IMG/VR virus record: IMGVR_UViG_3300000553_000006
Coordinates: 64,001-128,000 of that record
Origin: a virus
Strand: one strand, 5' to 3'
DNA: 64,000 bases
Made by a program: the position numbers and the translations under genes
Shown: one piece after another, positions 36,174 through 44,542 of the stretch
Numbering within the stretch: the first letter of the stretch is position 1
How the letters are laid out: every line of letters starts with the position of its first letter
Notes under the pieces: model-generated
The model's database searches: none
Told to the model about the DNA's origin: nothing
Seen by the model: only the letters and a program-made list of their open reading frames with translations

Positions 36174-38376
36174 AGAACTTACCAACAATTTCGGAGAATT
36201 CAACGCCTGTTCTAACAGCGACAAAGTTAAGCTGAATGAAGTTGATTGACTTCGCAGGCTTAATGTAGATGTCACCAACGAATCGGTTACCATCGATCAC
36301 TTCAGGAGTGTTGTTTGTGTCATCGCAGACTACGCGGAAATCGTAAATACCACGGCGACCTTGAACATCACGTAGGAATGGAGTCACTAGTGACACGAAT
36401 TGTGCACGAGTGAAAGCATCGTTGAACTCAAACAGAGTGAACTTAGAAGCAGTTGAGATTGCCTTTTCAAGAACAATGAACAGACGACGAACGTTGATTC
36501 TGTCGAAAGCACTTGGCTTTGCAAGCAGAGTCTTGTCACCGAATAGAACAGTTCCTTGACCTGGGAAGGTAACAACTGGGTTGATACCGTTTGAGTATAG
36601 AAGGTCGCGATCTGCCTTGGTTGGGTTCCATGCAAGCTTTACGATGTTTAGGATTTGACCACGGTTAAATCCGGCTGGTGACCACCATGGGTCACGTACA
36701 AGGTCAGTACGCACGCATAGACCAGCTGTATCACCGTTTAGTGGAACATAACGGTATACGTCGTTATACTTGTCGTATTGATACTTGTAACCTGAGTCCA
36801 TTACAACGTAGCTTGTAGAACGACCGAAAGCGTTACGGTAAGCTACTACGCTTGCACCTTCATTACCAGCGTTACTTACAACGTTGTTCTTTGGTGGTGA
36901 GATGAAGGCTACGCAGTCCTTACGAGCACCAACGATATTGTCAGCCACGTAGCCAGCAATAACAGCGCTGTTGCTTTCTGGACGACCAGTTAGAACTAGA
37001 GAAACAGTAATGTTTTCTGCTGATCTGTATTGGTCGTAACCAAATAGGATGGTGCTTGTAGCAACTGCAGTTTCGTCTGAACCGTCTGAACCATAATTGA
37101 ATGATACAGTAGTTGGGTTAGTAGCTGTAGATGAAACGATAGTTGTGCTATCACCAGAAGCGGCAGTAGTAGTATCTTCGATGTTATACACATAAGCTGA
37201 GTTGTTGTTTAGCACAGTACGGTAGTAGTTTGTAGAACCGTCTTGTGTCTTAGCTTGAGTATTTCTTGAAAGGTTTTGGTAAACTTCAAGAACTGTACCT
37301 GGGATACCAGTGAACGTGCCGTCTTGGTCAACAACCACAACGTGAACTTCGTCAACTACTGAAGTGTTAGCACCGAAGCTGGCTTGATAACTAGAAGTAC
37401 CTGGAGCACCAGCAACGTTGTTGAAGAACTGCCATAGACGAGTCACTGTTGTTTCAGTGATGTTAGCAGCCAACTTGTAGTTTTGAGCAAAGGTTAGGTT
37501 TACGTTGCTTCCGTTTAGAGTAGCAGCAGTGATTTGTAGATATTGAGTTCCAAGAGTTGAGTTACCAGCTGCAACATAGTCACCAACAGTAAGTTGTGAC
37601 AGAGCAGTGTTAGCCGCAGTTGGAGTAGAGAAGGTCATTGCTGTAGTGTTAGAACCAACTACGAATGCAGTATTTGTTGTAACAATGTTTGATGAGAATG
37701 CAGTAGCACTATCGCATTGTGATACTTGTAGAGAGTTACCTAGAGCACCTGGGAACTTCGCAATGTATGGAACTTCACCATCAGTTGGGAAGGTTGTGTT
37801 ATCGAATACAGCCTTGTTAGGAATGGTGAATGTGCTTAGTGGATTTGCGATAGCACCAGTATTACCGATAGCAGTAAAGGTAGTTGTTGGGTTTGCAGTC
37901 AGAATTGATCCGTTAACAGAAGCTGTTAGAGCCTTGTTAACTTGGATTGTTACTGTTGAACCGTTAGCAGTTACTTGGTTGTTGTACACAGTTGTTCCAG
38001 ATGGAATACCAGGTCCATAAACCAAGTCGCCGTTTGAAATACCAGGGGTGTTACCAGTAATTACTAGAGTGTTTGCTGAGTTGTTGGCAGCTGTAACTGT
38101 GTTTGCAGAACCTGTAGTATTGGCTGCACGAGTTACGTATAGTTGATTTCCGTATGCAAGGAAGTTAGCACCAGTGAACCATGTTTCTGCGTTAAAATTG
38201 GTTGGCTTACCGAAACGAGCAACTAGAGTTGATTCAGAATCAACAAGGATTGGCTGAGCAACAGGACCCCAACGGTATAGTCCAGCTATTGCTCCTGTAG
38301 TAGTAGCAACCGCAGGCACAACTGTAGTTAGGTCAATTTCGCTAACATTTACATCTGGGCTTATTTGAAACGCCAT
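36172..38376 (-). CDS. gp18: Contractile tail sheath protein (T4 gp18)
   Basis: 734 aa; T4 gp18 is 659 aa. The start ISPDVNVSEIDLTTVVPAV is the sheath handshake strand, GAIAGLYRWGPV and LVARFGKPT follow, and the C-terminus (FTRAQFVSLVTPFLRDVQGR ... FVGDIYIKPAKSINFIQLNF) is the conserved core. A middle Asn/Thr-rich part (about 70-400) is the surface-exposed insertion domain. The sheath surrounds the tube and contracts during infection. Confidence 0.97.
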   Translation of the reverse strand: MAFQISPDVNVSEIDLTTVVPAVATTTGAIAGLYRWGPVAQPILVDSESTLVARFGKPTNFNAETWFTGANFLAYGNQLYVTRAANTTGSANTVTAANNSANTLVITGNTPGISNGDLVYGPGIPSGTTVYNNQVTANGSTVTIQVNKALTASVNGSILTANPTTTFTAIGNTGAIANPLSTFTIPNKAVFDNTTFPTDGEVPYIAKFPGALGNSLQVSQCDSATAFSSNIVTTNTAFVVGSNTTAMTFSTPTAANTALSQLTVGDYVAAGNSTLGTQYLQITAATLNGSNVNLTFAQNYKLAANITETTVTRLWQFFNNVAGAPGTSSYQASFGANTSVVDEVHVVVVDQDGTFTGIPGTVLEVYQNLSRNTQAKTQDGSTNYYRTVLNNNSAYVYNIEDTTTAASGDSTTIVSSTATNPTTVSFNYGSDGSDETAVATSTILFGYDQYRSAENITVSLVLTGRPESNSAVIAGYVADNIVGARKDCVAFISPPKNNVVSNAGNEGASVVAYRNAFGRSTSYVVMDSGYKYQYDKYNDVYRYVPLNGDTAGLCVRTDLVRDPWWSPAGFNRGQILNIVKLAWNPTKADRDLLYSNGINPVVTFPGQGTVLFGDKTLLAKPSAFDRINVRRLFIVLEKAISTASKFTLFEFNDAFTRAQFVSLVTPFLRDVQGRRGIYDFRVVCDDTNNTPEVIDGNRFVGDIYIKPAKSINFIQLNFVAVRTGVEFSEIVGKF

Positions 38377-38419
38377 GTTTGTCTCCTATCAGGGTCTTTA
38401 TAAAGAAGAATCTTTTTTA

Positions 38420-38427
38420 TATTTATA
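38420..38427 (-). promoter_or_regulatory. Late promoter (TATAAATA) for gp18
   Basis: Perfect late box on the minus strand in the gp17-gp18 gap, 44 bases before the gp18 ATG. Confidence 0.72.
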
Positions 38428-38439
38428 ATTTCAAGGAAC

Positions 38440-40095
38440 TTAGAACCAACTGTCCCAGGCTTTGTTGAATTCTGCATCTAGATCAATTGTCTTAACAATA
38501 TCTTCGTCAGGCATTCCATCGTCATATACACCGAATGGAAGTAGATCTTCCATAACTTCTTCTTCGCTTCTATCTCGTAATTGAGTAATTGTATTTATGT
38601 CTGAGTATTCCTTAAAGAATGATTGGTCTGAGAACCAAGCAAACAGAACAAGACACATTACCAAGTCGTCGTGACAACCAGGTTCAGCTTCATATGAGTT
38701 GTTTTTCTTTGAGAACGTAGACATTTCTTGAATGGTATTAAAGTCATTGATGATGAATTGATTTTGCTCAACAAGCAACTTCAACATAGAACAACCAACA
38801 GCCTTAACGGTCTTAGTAGTCTTTACGCCGCGCTCTGCATTTTTACCGTAGCCGAGAGTTACCTTACGCCCTCCGTTCTTACCGTCGTTTGCAGTGTAAA
38901 GAATGTTGTCATAACCGTATTCATAAAGCACATTGTCTACTACTTGCTGACCGATGTCATTGTTTTCGGCAAGTAGAGCGGCTTGATTGTACAGCTTACA
39001 GATGTTGAATAGAATCTTTGAATATTCGATTGGAGTGATACGATTGTTTCTGAAGGTACACACTTGTTCGTATGGCATTTTTGTAACATCAATTACTTGG
39101 AATGCAGAGTAGTCAAGACCCTTACCACGTGAGGTGTCAGCAACAACTGCATAGATGTGATTTTCTTCGGGAGCCTTGTATTGATAGACTCCATCCTTAG
39201 CCATAAGAGGATCGATTGGGAACAGTTCTTTCAACTTCCAACCAGCAATCAGTGTACCAGAAGAACCGAGGAACTGTACTTCGTGTTCCTGACTGAACTT
39301 CTCAATGTCACCACCCATACCAGCAAGAGTAGAACGCTTCCATTCTTCGTCTCTTCCTGGAACCTTTGACCAGTGAACTTCGATAGGGTTATAATCATTC
39401 TTTTGAGTAAGAGCTTCTGCCCACAACTTGTAAAAGTGGTTCATACCGTTTGGAGTAGAAACCAGAACGATCTTAGTAGTCTTACCAGATGAAATGGTTG
39501 GAAATACAGATGTGAAGAATTCTTCCCAGTTTTCGATGAAGGCTGCTTCGTCGATGAAGAGCAGGTTGATGGCGTAACCACGAATGGCTGATGCTGAGGT
39601 AGCAGAAGCGATTACGCGTGAGTTGTTTTCAAGTTCTAGAGAACGTTTGTTCCATTCTACCACACCTTGTTGTAGCCACTTTGGTAGATGTTCGTAAGCA
39701 AGCTGTACCTTGCCAAGAATTTCTTGTGCAGTTTCAGCCTTGTTGGCAAGAATAGCTACGTTCTTTTCTGAGTGGAAGATGATGTACCAAAGAATAAATC
39801 CACAGGTAGTAGTAGACTTACCAACCTGACGAGCAGTCGTGATGATTGTATGGCGATTATCAGCCATACTGTTAATCATATCTTGTTGGAAATCGTGCAG
39901 CTTGAAGTTAACTAGACCATCATCTACGTTGATGATCTTCATGTATGTTTCAATAAAGTAGATTGGATTTTGTGCACACTTAAGGTATTCTTGAAGAAGC
40001 TCAGGAGTCCACTGTACAGAAACACCGCTTCTTTTTAAGTTGGAGTTCCCCATATAGGAACTATAATCAGAAATGTTTTCTATAGATCCTTTCAT
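38440..40095 (-). CDS. gp17: Terminase large subunit (T4 gp17)
   Basis: 551 aa from the ATG giving MKGSIENIS, which overlaps the stop of the upstream NUMOD3 gene as ATGA and has AAGGA nine bases before it; the frame to 40137 begins with TTG and is rejected. ATPase motifs are ARQVGKST (88-95) and FIDEAAF (about 180-186). The RNase H-like nuclease has VVADTSRGKGLDYSAF (D320, D328) and PGCHDDLVMCLVLF near the end. The motor fills proheads and cuts concatemers. Confidence 0.97.
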   Translation of the reverse strand: MKGSIENISDYSSYMGNSNLKRSGVSVQWTPELLQEYLKCAQNPIYFIETYMKIINVDDGLVNFKLHDFQQDMINSMADNRHTIITTARQVGKSTTTCGFILWYIIFHSEKNVAILANKAETAQEILGKVQLAYEHLPKWLQQGVVEWNKRSLELENNSRVIASATSASAIRGYAINLLFIDEAAFIENWEEFFTSVFPTISSGKTTKIVLVSTPNGMNHFYKLWAEALTQKNDYNPIEVHWSKVPGRDEEWKRSTLAGMGGDIEKFSQEHEVQFLGSSGTLIAGWKLKELFPIDPLMAKDGVYQYKAPEENHIYAVVADTSRGKGLDYSAFQVIDVTKMPYEQVCTFRNNRITPIEYSKILFNICKLYNQAALLAENNDIGQQVVDNVLYEYGYDNILYTANDGKNGGRKVTLGYGKNAERGVKTTKTVKAVGCSMLKLLVEQNQFIINDFNTIQEMSTFSKKNNSYEAEPGCHDDLVMCLVLFAWFSDQSFFKEYSDINTITQLRDRSEEEVMEDLLPFGVYDDGMPDEDIVKTIDLDAEFNKAWDSWF

Positions 40096-40583
40096 GATAC
40101 ACAATCCTTGTGGTGGTTTACATAATGACAGTACCAAATACCCTTTGATAAAGTACCAGATTCATTAGGTTTGTGACAAAAAACGCAAGAAACTACTACT
40201 CTATTTTTAGCAGCTAAAGATATTTTCTTCTTTGTTTCTTGTGAATGTGGGGAAGTATGAGAACCTACAGGTGGTCGAAATTTACCTGATCTACAAAGTT
40301 CTTTCATTAATTTGCTATGTTCTGGTCGTTTCTTTCCAGTGTTCTTTTTAGTAGCGGACACTGTCATTTTGATCATATGCTCTTTAGATTTTGGTTTACC
40401 TTTAAGAGATTCCGAAATTCTTTTCTTATGTTCTTCTGGAAATGATCTTCCTCTATTCCAATCAGTTTTTTGTTGTTTAGCGTAAGGAGAAAAACAATCT
40501 TCTGTTGTAGAATATTCAAATAATTTTGGAGTTAGACCTAATGTGATGCAAAGTCTATGTGAGTCAATAATGTTCTCTACCAT
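40092..40583 (-). CDS. NUMOD3-type homing-endonuclease-like protein with zinc finger, no clear nuclease core
   Basis: 163 aa. At least three NUMOD3-like repeats (SFPEEHKKRISESLKGKPK; SKEHMIKMTVSATKK; SQETKKKISLAAKN) are followed by a Cys/His finger (CVFCHKP ... YCHYVNHHKDC). No GIY-YIG is present, and an HNH can only be argued from the last His/Cys residues. It lies between gp16 and gp17 in the same direction: its ATG overlaps the gp16 TAA and its TGA overlaps the gp17 ATG, so insertion kept the reading overlaps on both sides. Probably a mobile gene; its activity is uncertain. Confidence 0.8.
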   Translation of the reverse strand: MVENIIDSHRLCITLGLTPKLFEYSTTEDCFSPYAKQQKTDWNRGRSFPEEHKKRISESLKGKPKSKEHMIKMTVSATKKNTGKKRPEHSKLMKELCRSGKFRPPVGSHTSPHSQETKKKISLAAKNRVVVSCVFCHKPNESGTLSKGIWYCHYVNHHKDCVS

Positions 40584-41002
40584 TATTCCTCATTCTTTTT
40601 CTGATCAGCAAGAAACTTCTGTAGTTCTGCAGTACTACCCACAAACAGATTGTTATTGATAGTGTCGCCGCCATTGCTTGCTCCAGGAGATCTGCCTTCA
40701 ATATCTTTGATTTGCTTACTTAGTGCAAGCAGTTCTTTGTTCGCATGAACAAGCTTTTCAATCATACCAGCAACGACTTCGTATGCTCTTGGGTGTTGAG
40801 TCTGAGAAGCAAAGTCAATCATATCACCAAGTGCTTGTTGACCATCTTCAATGATAGAACGAATATTAGAACGTGCATAGTCGTAGTCATCAGAAGCCTT
40901 GGTAGACGCCTTTGGCTCTTCAGGTGGAAGGACTTCTTGTCTTGCTGGAACAATTGGAGTAAGTCCTAGGAATTTGCTAATTGGATCGTTGTTCGCTGCC
41001 AT
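40583..41002 (-). CDS. gp16: Terminase small subunit (T4 gp16)
   Basis: 139 aa; T4 gp16 is 164 aa. DDYDYARSNIRSIIEDGQQAL, HPRAYEVVAGMIEKLVHANK and NNLFVGSTAELQKFL are the conserved helix pair and C-terminal segment of gp16. It forms rings that stimulate the gp17 ATPase and help pick DNA for packaging. Both ends meet mobile genes through stop/start overlaps. Confidence 0.93.
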   Translation of the reverse strand: MAANNDPISKFLGLTPIVPARQEVLPPEEPKASTKASDDYDYARSNIRSIIEDGQQALGDMIDFASQTQHPRAYEVVAGMIEKLVHANKELLALSKQIKDIEGRSPGASNGGDTINNNLFVGSTAELQKFLADQKKNEE

Positions 41003-41574
41003 TAGATATACTTTCTCAATTCTTTATTATATTTCTTACCCTTACGTAAACTGTTCATTATTCTATTTTGTTCAGAGCGTAGAGGCTTTTTGTGTCCTTT
41101 CATATTTTCAGTATTACTTTTTGGTCTCTTTAGTTTGATAATGGTTTCTTGAGAATGTTTTCTATTAAGAGCACTCGCTCTCATTTTTGCTTTTGTTTCT
41201 TCAGAAAGAGATTTCCCTCTCCAATAACCACCCATATTTACTTTGTTGGTTTTTGGTTTACGCATTTTAGATTTTGCGTCATCAGTATGATTCCCGAAGA
41301 ACCCTCCATCCATTCCATTCTCGAATTTTAAGTTTGCCCAATTCTCTGATTCAACAATATTATTCTCTACAGAAAATGATAATGCGAAAGAAGAACATTC
41401 TTTTTCTGAAGGAAATTCCCAGACTTTAAGTGTTTCTACAAATTTTCCGTGCGTCTTTAAGTGTCTTTTCCAATATTTCCCTGATCCATAATACTTATAT
41501 GGATCTCTAGTAGTTTTACCAAAATACTTAAGACCTGTAATTTTATGCTGTTTTATGTATAGAAAGATGGTCAT
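41002..41574 (-). CDS. GIY-YIG homing endonuclease (Seg-like) with NUMOD3 repeats
   Basis: 190 aa. LYIKQHKITGLKYFGKTTRD is the GIY-YIG core, followed by YYGSGKYWKRHLKTHG typical of T4 Seg-type enzymes. NUMOD3-like repeats follow (SLSEETKAKMRASALNRK; HSQETIIKLKRPKSN). It is inserted between gp15 and gp16 in the same direction, with an ATGA overlap at its start and TAATG at its end. It should nick or cut the matching uninserted junction in related phages. Confidence 0.9.
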   Translation of the reverse strand: MTIFLYIKQHKITGLKYFGKTTRDPYKYYGSGKYWKRHLKTHGKFVETLKVWEFPSEKECSSFALSFSVENNIVESENWANLKFENGMDGGFFGNHTDDAKSKMRKPKTNKVNMGGYWRGKSLSEETKAKMRASALNRKHSQETIIKLKRPKSNTENMKGHKKPLRSEQNRIMNSLRKGKKYNKELRKYI

Positions 41575-42395
41575 ATGTTTTCGGTAAAATCTATAATAAA
41601 TCCGTAGTTAGAATTTGCAGCAATGTTAGCCACTGGAATAGATAGTGCTGCATTAGAAGTAGGCTGTCCGTTCGCTGTTAGACCAGGAGTAGTAATGAAT
41701 GTTTGTGTAGCATTGGAAGTTCCGATTGCTTCATCAATTGTCTTACCATCTGGAGTATAGAAGTATACGTCTGCTTCCTTGATTACCTTTGGCTTTGTAA
41801 CTGGTCCGTACAGATATCCCTTGAGAGTAAATGACAGAGTCCAGTTGATAGATCTACGTGTCTCAAAATTACTTTCGTAGTTGTCGTCTTGTGACACTGT
41901 TTTAAGAATGACAGGAATATCCATCTTCAAAGCCATGTCTGGAATTACTGTAATAGTAGTAGTCCACTCAGGTTTGAAGTATGGAAGGATTTGTTCAACG
42001 ATTCTTGTTCCATCGTCCGCGTTTCTTGCCATCACAGTCATTACAATATCAAAATCATAAGGAACTGGATTGTATTGAGAATAGAATGTTGTCAGATCTG
42101 GATTTTGATTCTTGTTACGACCAACGCTGTTCAGCTTACGCTCTTCAGCGTAGCGAATGTTCTTGATCTCAAATGAGATACGTGGAAGTAGTTGATCGAT
42201 TTGGCGCAGTAGATCAGGATTTTGTTCTAGACGAGTAAGGTAACGTTCTCTTGGTCCGTATGAGATAGGAACCTTGATTGTCTTAAGAAGATTACCTGCA
42301 GAGTCGACTCGTTCAATATAGATGTCATTGAACAGAGAACCAAATAGAACAACGTATTTACGGATCAATCCGAAGTAAAAAGTAGAACCGAAAAT
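41571..42395 (-). CDS. gp15: Tail sheath stabilizer/terminator (T4 gp15), probable ATT start
   Basis: 274 aa if translation begins at ATT (42393-42395). Homologues begin MFGxxFY; here the codon at that place is ATT (IFGSTFYF), with AGGAGA upstream so that seven bases separate GGAG from the ATT. The only longer option is a TTG at 42422 without a good ribosome site. VPISYGPRERYLTRLEQNP, QLLPRISFEIKNIRYAEERK and YNPVPYDFDIVM identify gp15, which caps the sheath and tube and joins the neck. A plus-strand mobile gene starts just upstream. Confidence 0.92.
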   Translation of the reverse strand: MFGSTFYFGLIRKYVVLFGSLFNDIYIERVDSAGNLLKTIKVPISYGPRERYLTRLEQNPDLLRQIDQLLPRISFEIKNIRYAEERKLNSVGRNKNQNPDLTTFYSQYNPVPYDFDIVMTVMARNADDGTRIVEQILPYFKPEWTTTITVIPDMALKMDIPVILKTVSQDDNYESNFETRRSINWTLSFTLKGYLYGPVTKPKVIKEADVYFYTPDGKTIDEAIGTSNATQTFITTPGLTANGQPTSNAALSIPVANIAANSNYGFIIDFTENI

Positions 42396-42402
42396 GATAC
42401 TT

Positions 42403-42426
42403 CTCCTAAATAACACGCACAAGGAG
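42403..42426 (+). promoter_or_regulatory. Possible ribosome-site hairpin with late-like box before plus-strand GIY-YIG gene
   Basis: CTCCT (42403-42407) can pair with AGGAG (42422-42426), the Shine-Dalgarno of the gene at 42433. Within this stretch lies CCTAAATA (42405-42412), six of eight matches to the late box. Transcripts begun at that box would lose the upstream half of the stem. Confidence 0.45.
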
Positions 42427-42432
42427 CACGCT

Positions 42433-43086
42433 ATGACTATTTATACTCCATATACTTATCTAATTGGATGGACCAAATTAAACAAATGGTATTACGGATC
42501 TAGATACGCAAAGAAAAGCCATCCAAAAGATTTGTGGACTACGTATTTTACATCTTCTAAACATGTAAAGAAATTTAGAGATCTACATGGTGATCCTGAT
42601 AGTATTCAAATTAGAAAAGTTTTTACAGACGCGCAGTCAGCTAGATTGTGGGAAGAACGAGTATTACGAAAACTTGATGTGATACATTCAGATATTTGGC
42701 TTAACAAAACAAACAATAAAGGAATTGATCCAACTGTAAAACGAAACACAATACCCGGAAGCAAAGCTGCAGCAGAAAAAAGAAAAGGAAAAACATTTGA
42801 GGAATTATTTGGGATAGAAAAAGCCAAAGAACTTAAAGATCTTACTTCTAGAATAGCAAAATCTAATTGGTCTGATCCGAAACTAGCTGAACGTATGAAA
42901 CGCAAACCTTCAGATACTTCTCGTTATAAAGAAGCTGCAATAAAAAGATGGGCGAATAAAGAAGACTCTGAGAAAAGAAAACAGAGCATGAGTAAATCTG
43001 CAAAATCTAGAGTTAAAACTTCTTTAAGAAATGCTGAAGGGAAATTTACTGTGAACCACCTTCCGAGAACGGATCATGTACGCTAA
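42433..43086 (+). CDS. GIY-YIG homing endonuclease, plus strand
   Basis: 217 aa from the ATG giving MTIYTPYTYLIGWT, with AAGGAG six bases upstream; the longer frame to 42394 is unlikely. YTYLIGWTKLNKWYYGSRYA is the GIY-YIG core and ARLWEERVLRKL the conserved Glu region. It is a clear paralogue of the gene at 14977 over the first 100 residues (TYFTSSKHVKKFRD; WLNK). The C-terminal half differs, being basic and helical (SRIAKSNWSDPKLAERMKRK). It lies between gp14 and gp15 on the opposite strand; its last 41 bases are antisense to the gp14 3' end. Confidence 0.87.
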   Translation: MTIYTPYTYLIGWTKLNKWYYGSRYAKKSHPKDLWTTYFTSSKHVKKFRDLHGDPDSIQIRKVFTDAQSARLWEERVLRKLDVIHSDIWLNKTNNKGIDPTVKRNTIPGSKAAAEKRKGKTFEELFGIEKAKELKDLTSRIAKSNWSDPKLAERMKRKPSDTSRYKEAAIKRWANKEDSEKRKQSMSKSAKSRVKTSLRNAEGKFTVNHLPRTDHVR

Positions 43087-43777
43087 AGTCAATGAATGTG
43101 TCAGACACGCTCTCAAAGTATTTATTCTCTTCACCTCCAATTACGTTATCAACTTCACCGAATGATTCGTCAATTAGTTCTAGAGTTCCATCTTCAGTAG
43201 TTAGCCAGTTACCAAGCTCATCAGTAATTCTGAAGTTGTCAGAACCAGTATCGTAAGCAGTTTGTAGACCATCGATTTCTGGAACGCCAGTGTTGAATGC
43301 TTCACCAGAGTAATTGAACTTCTCACAACGTAGTTCATAAAATTGTAGAGCGCCAGTTTGATAGAAGGTTGCTTCGTGTTCTACGAATTTGATCTCAAAC
43401 ACACCCTTGGTAAATGGGAAGTATAGAAGATCTCCTTCGAATGGACGAACCATACTTAGCGGATCGCCAATGTCTTCTGCGAATCTACGACGAGCCACAC
43501 ACATAGTAAGTGTATCTCCAGCCATCAGACCGAACTTTGACATTAGATCTCCATCACCACCAAATCCAAGGTAGTTCTTAAGATACATCTCAATGAGAAC
43601 TGCTTTATTGAATGAAGAGGTAGGATCTTCACCAAATAGTCTGTCAGTATTTGAGCGTGTTCTTGGAATATAATATACGTCGATTCCATAAATCTTGATC
43701 ATCTCCTCAGCAAGATCGTTGAGAAGATTTTGAGTAGCACTAAAACCAAAATTATTGAAGAAGACGTTTGTAGCCAC
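43046..43777 (-). CDS. gp14: Neck protein (T4 gp14)
   Basis: 243 aa; T4 gp14 is 256 aa. ATNVFFNNFGFSATQNLLNDL, GIDVYYIPRTRSNTDRLFGED, MYLKNYLGFGGDGDLMSKFG and the region around ARRRFAEDIGDP identify it. With gp13 it completes the head so that the tail can bind. The C-terminus (SVSDTFIDFSVHDPFSEGG) overlaps the plus-strand endonuclease on the other strand. Confidence 0.94.
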   Translation of the reverse strand: MATNVFFNNFGFSATQNLLNDLAEEMIKIYGIDVYYIPRTRSNTDRLFGEDPTSSFNKAVLIEMYLKNYLGFGGDGDLMSKFGLMAGDTLTMCVARRRFAEDIGDPLSMVRPFEGDLLYFPFTKGVFEIKFVEHEATFYQTGALQFYELRCEKFNYSGEAFNTGVPEIDGLQTAYDTGSDNFRITDELGNWLTTEDGTLELIDESFGEVDNVIGGEENKYFESVSDTFIDFSVHDPFSEGGSQ

Positions 43778-43780
43778 AGG

Positions 43781-44521
43781 TTATCCAATCATATCTGTGA
43801 GTGGCATGCTGAAGCTGTTAATCATTTCATCTTCCATCTTGTCAATTTCTTTTTGAGCATCGTCAAAAATCTTGTTACCGTTAAACTTCATACCACCAGG
43901 TAGAGCTACTTCTTGGAACAATGAAAGATGTTTTCCCCATTGGCGCTTAATCAATGCAGTGCAGTAACGTTGAAGCCAACGATCACCCCATACATCAGAG
44001 TAAAGAGTTGGGTCAACTACTTCGTATGCTTCAACAACAAAGTATTCACCTACGTTGATCTTGGTCCAGTCCATGTCAACATACAGTCTATTCTTGTGGC
44101 GATTGTATCGAATTGGCTGTTCACCAACAAGCATTTGTTCAAGGAACTGAATGTGTTGCATAGCAAGATAGTAAGGAACAAGAGTAGTCGCAGTAAGATC
44201 ATACAAATCGTTCAACGCAATTTGATAACGAATGTTGAATAGATTGTTTGTTGATAGATTTTGTCCGATCGGAAAGATCTTCACAACGCCGATAATGTTT
44301 TCTGGAATTGTGATGTAACGATTCGCAATGTCAGATGCTTGAACTTGATATTTGTAGTAAGTTTTATCTGTACCGTCAAAATGATAATCCCAGTAATACT
44401 TAAGAGCTTCATCAACACGGTCGTCTACTTGATCGTCGTCTACGTTGATGTCGATCACAGGCTTACCAAGACTGCGGAGACAGTATTCTTTGAATTCTTC
44501 TCTGGTTGTAGGGACTGACAT
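43781..44521 (-). CDS. gp13: Neck protein (T4 gp13)
   Basis: 246 aa. FKEYCLRSLGKPVIDINVDDD, QVDDRVDEALKYYWDYHFDGT and SDVWGDRWLQRYCTALIKRQW are diagnostic of gp13. The helical protein forms a ring under the portal that connects head and tail. It precedes gp14 with 3 bases between them. Confidence 0.94.
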   Translation of the reverse strand: MSVPTTREEFKEYCLRSLGKPVIDINVDDDQVDDRVDEALKYYWDYHFDGTDKTYYKYQVQASDIANRYITIPENIIGVVKIFPIGQNLSTNNLFNIRYQIALNDLYDLTATTLVPYYLAMQHIQFLEQMLVGEQPIRYNRHKNRLYVDMDWTKINVGEYFVVEAYEVVDPTLYSDVWGDRWLQRYCTALIKRQWGKHLSLFQEVALPGGMKFNGNKIFDDAQKEIDKMEDEMINSFSMPLTDMIG

Positions 44522-44542
44522 CAGTTATCCTTTTATTTTTAT

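Noticed and set aside
38440-40137. Longer gp17 start at 40137
   Set aside because: It begins with TTG inside the NUMOD3 gene, whereas the ATG at 40095 has a ribosome site and an ATGA overlap.
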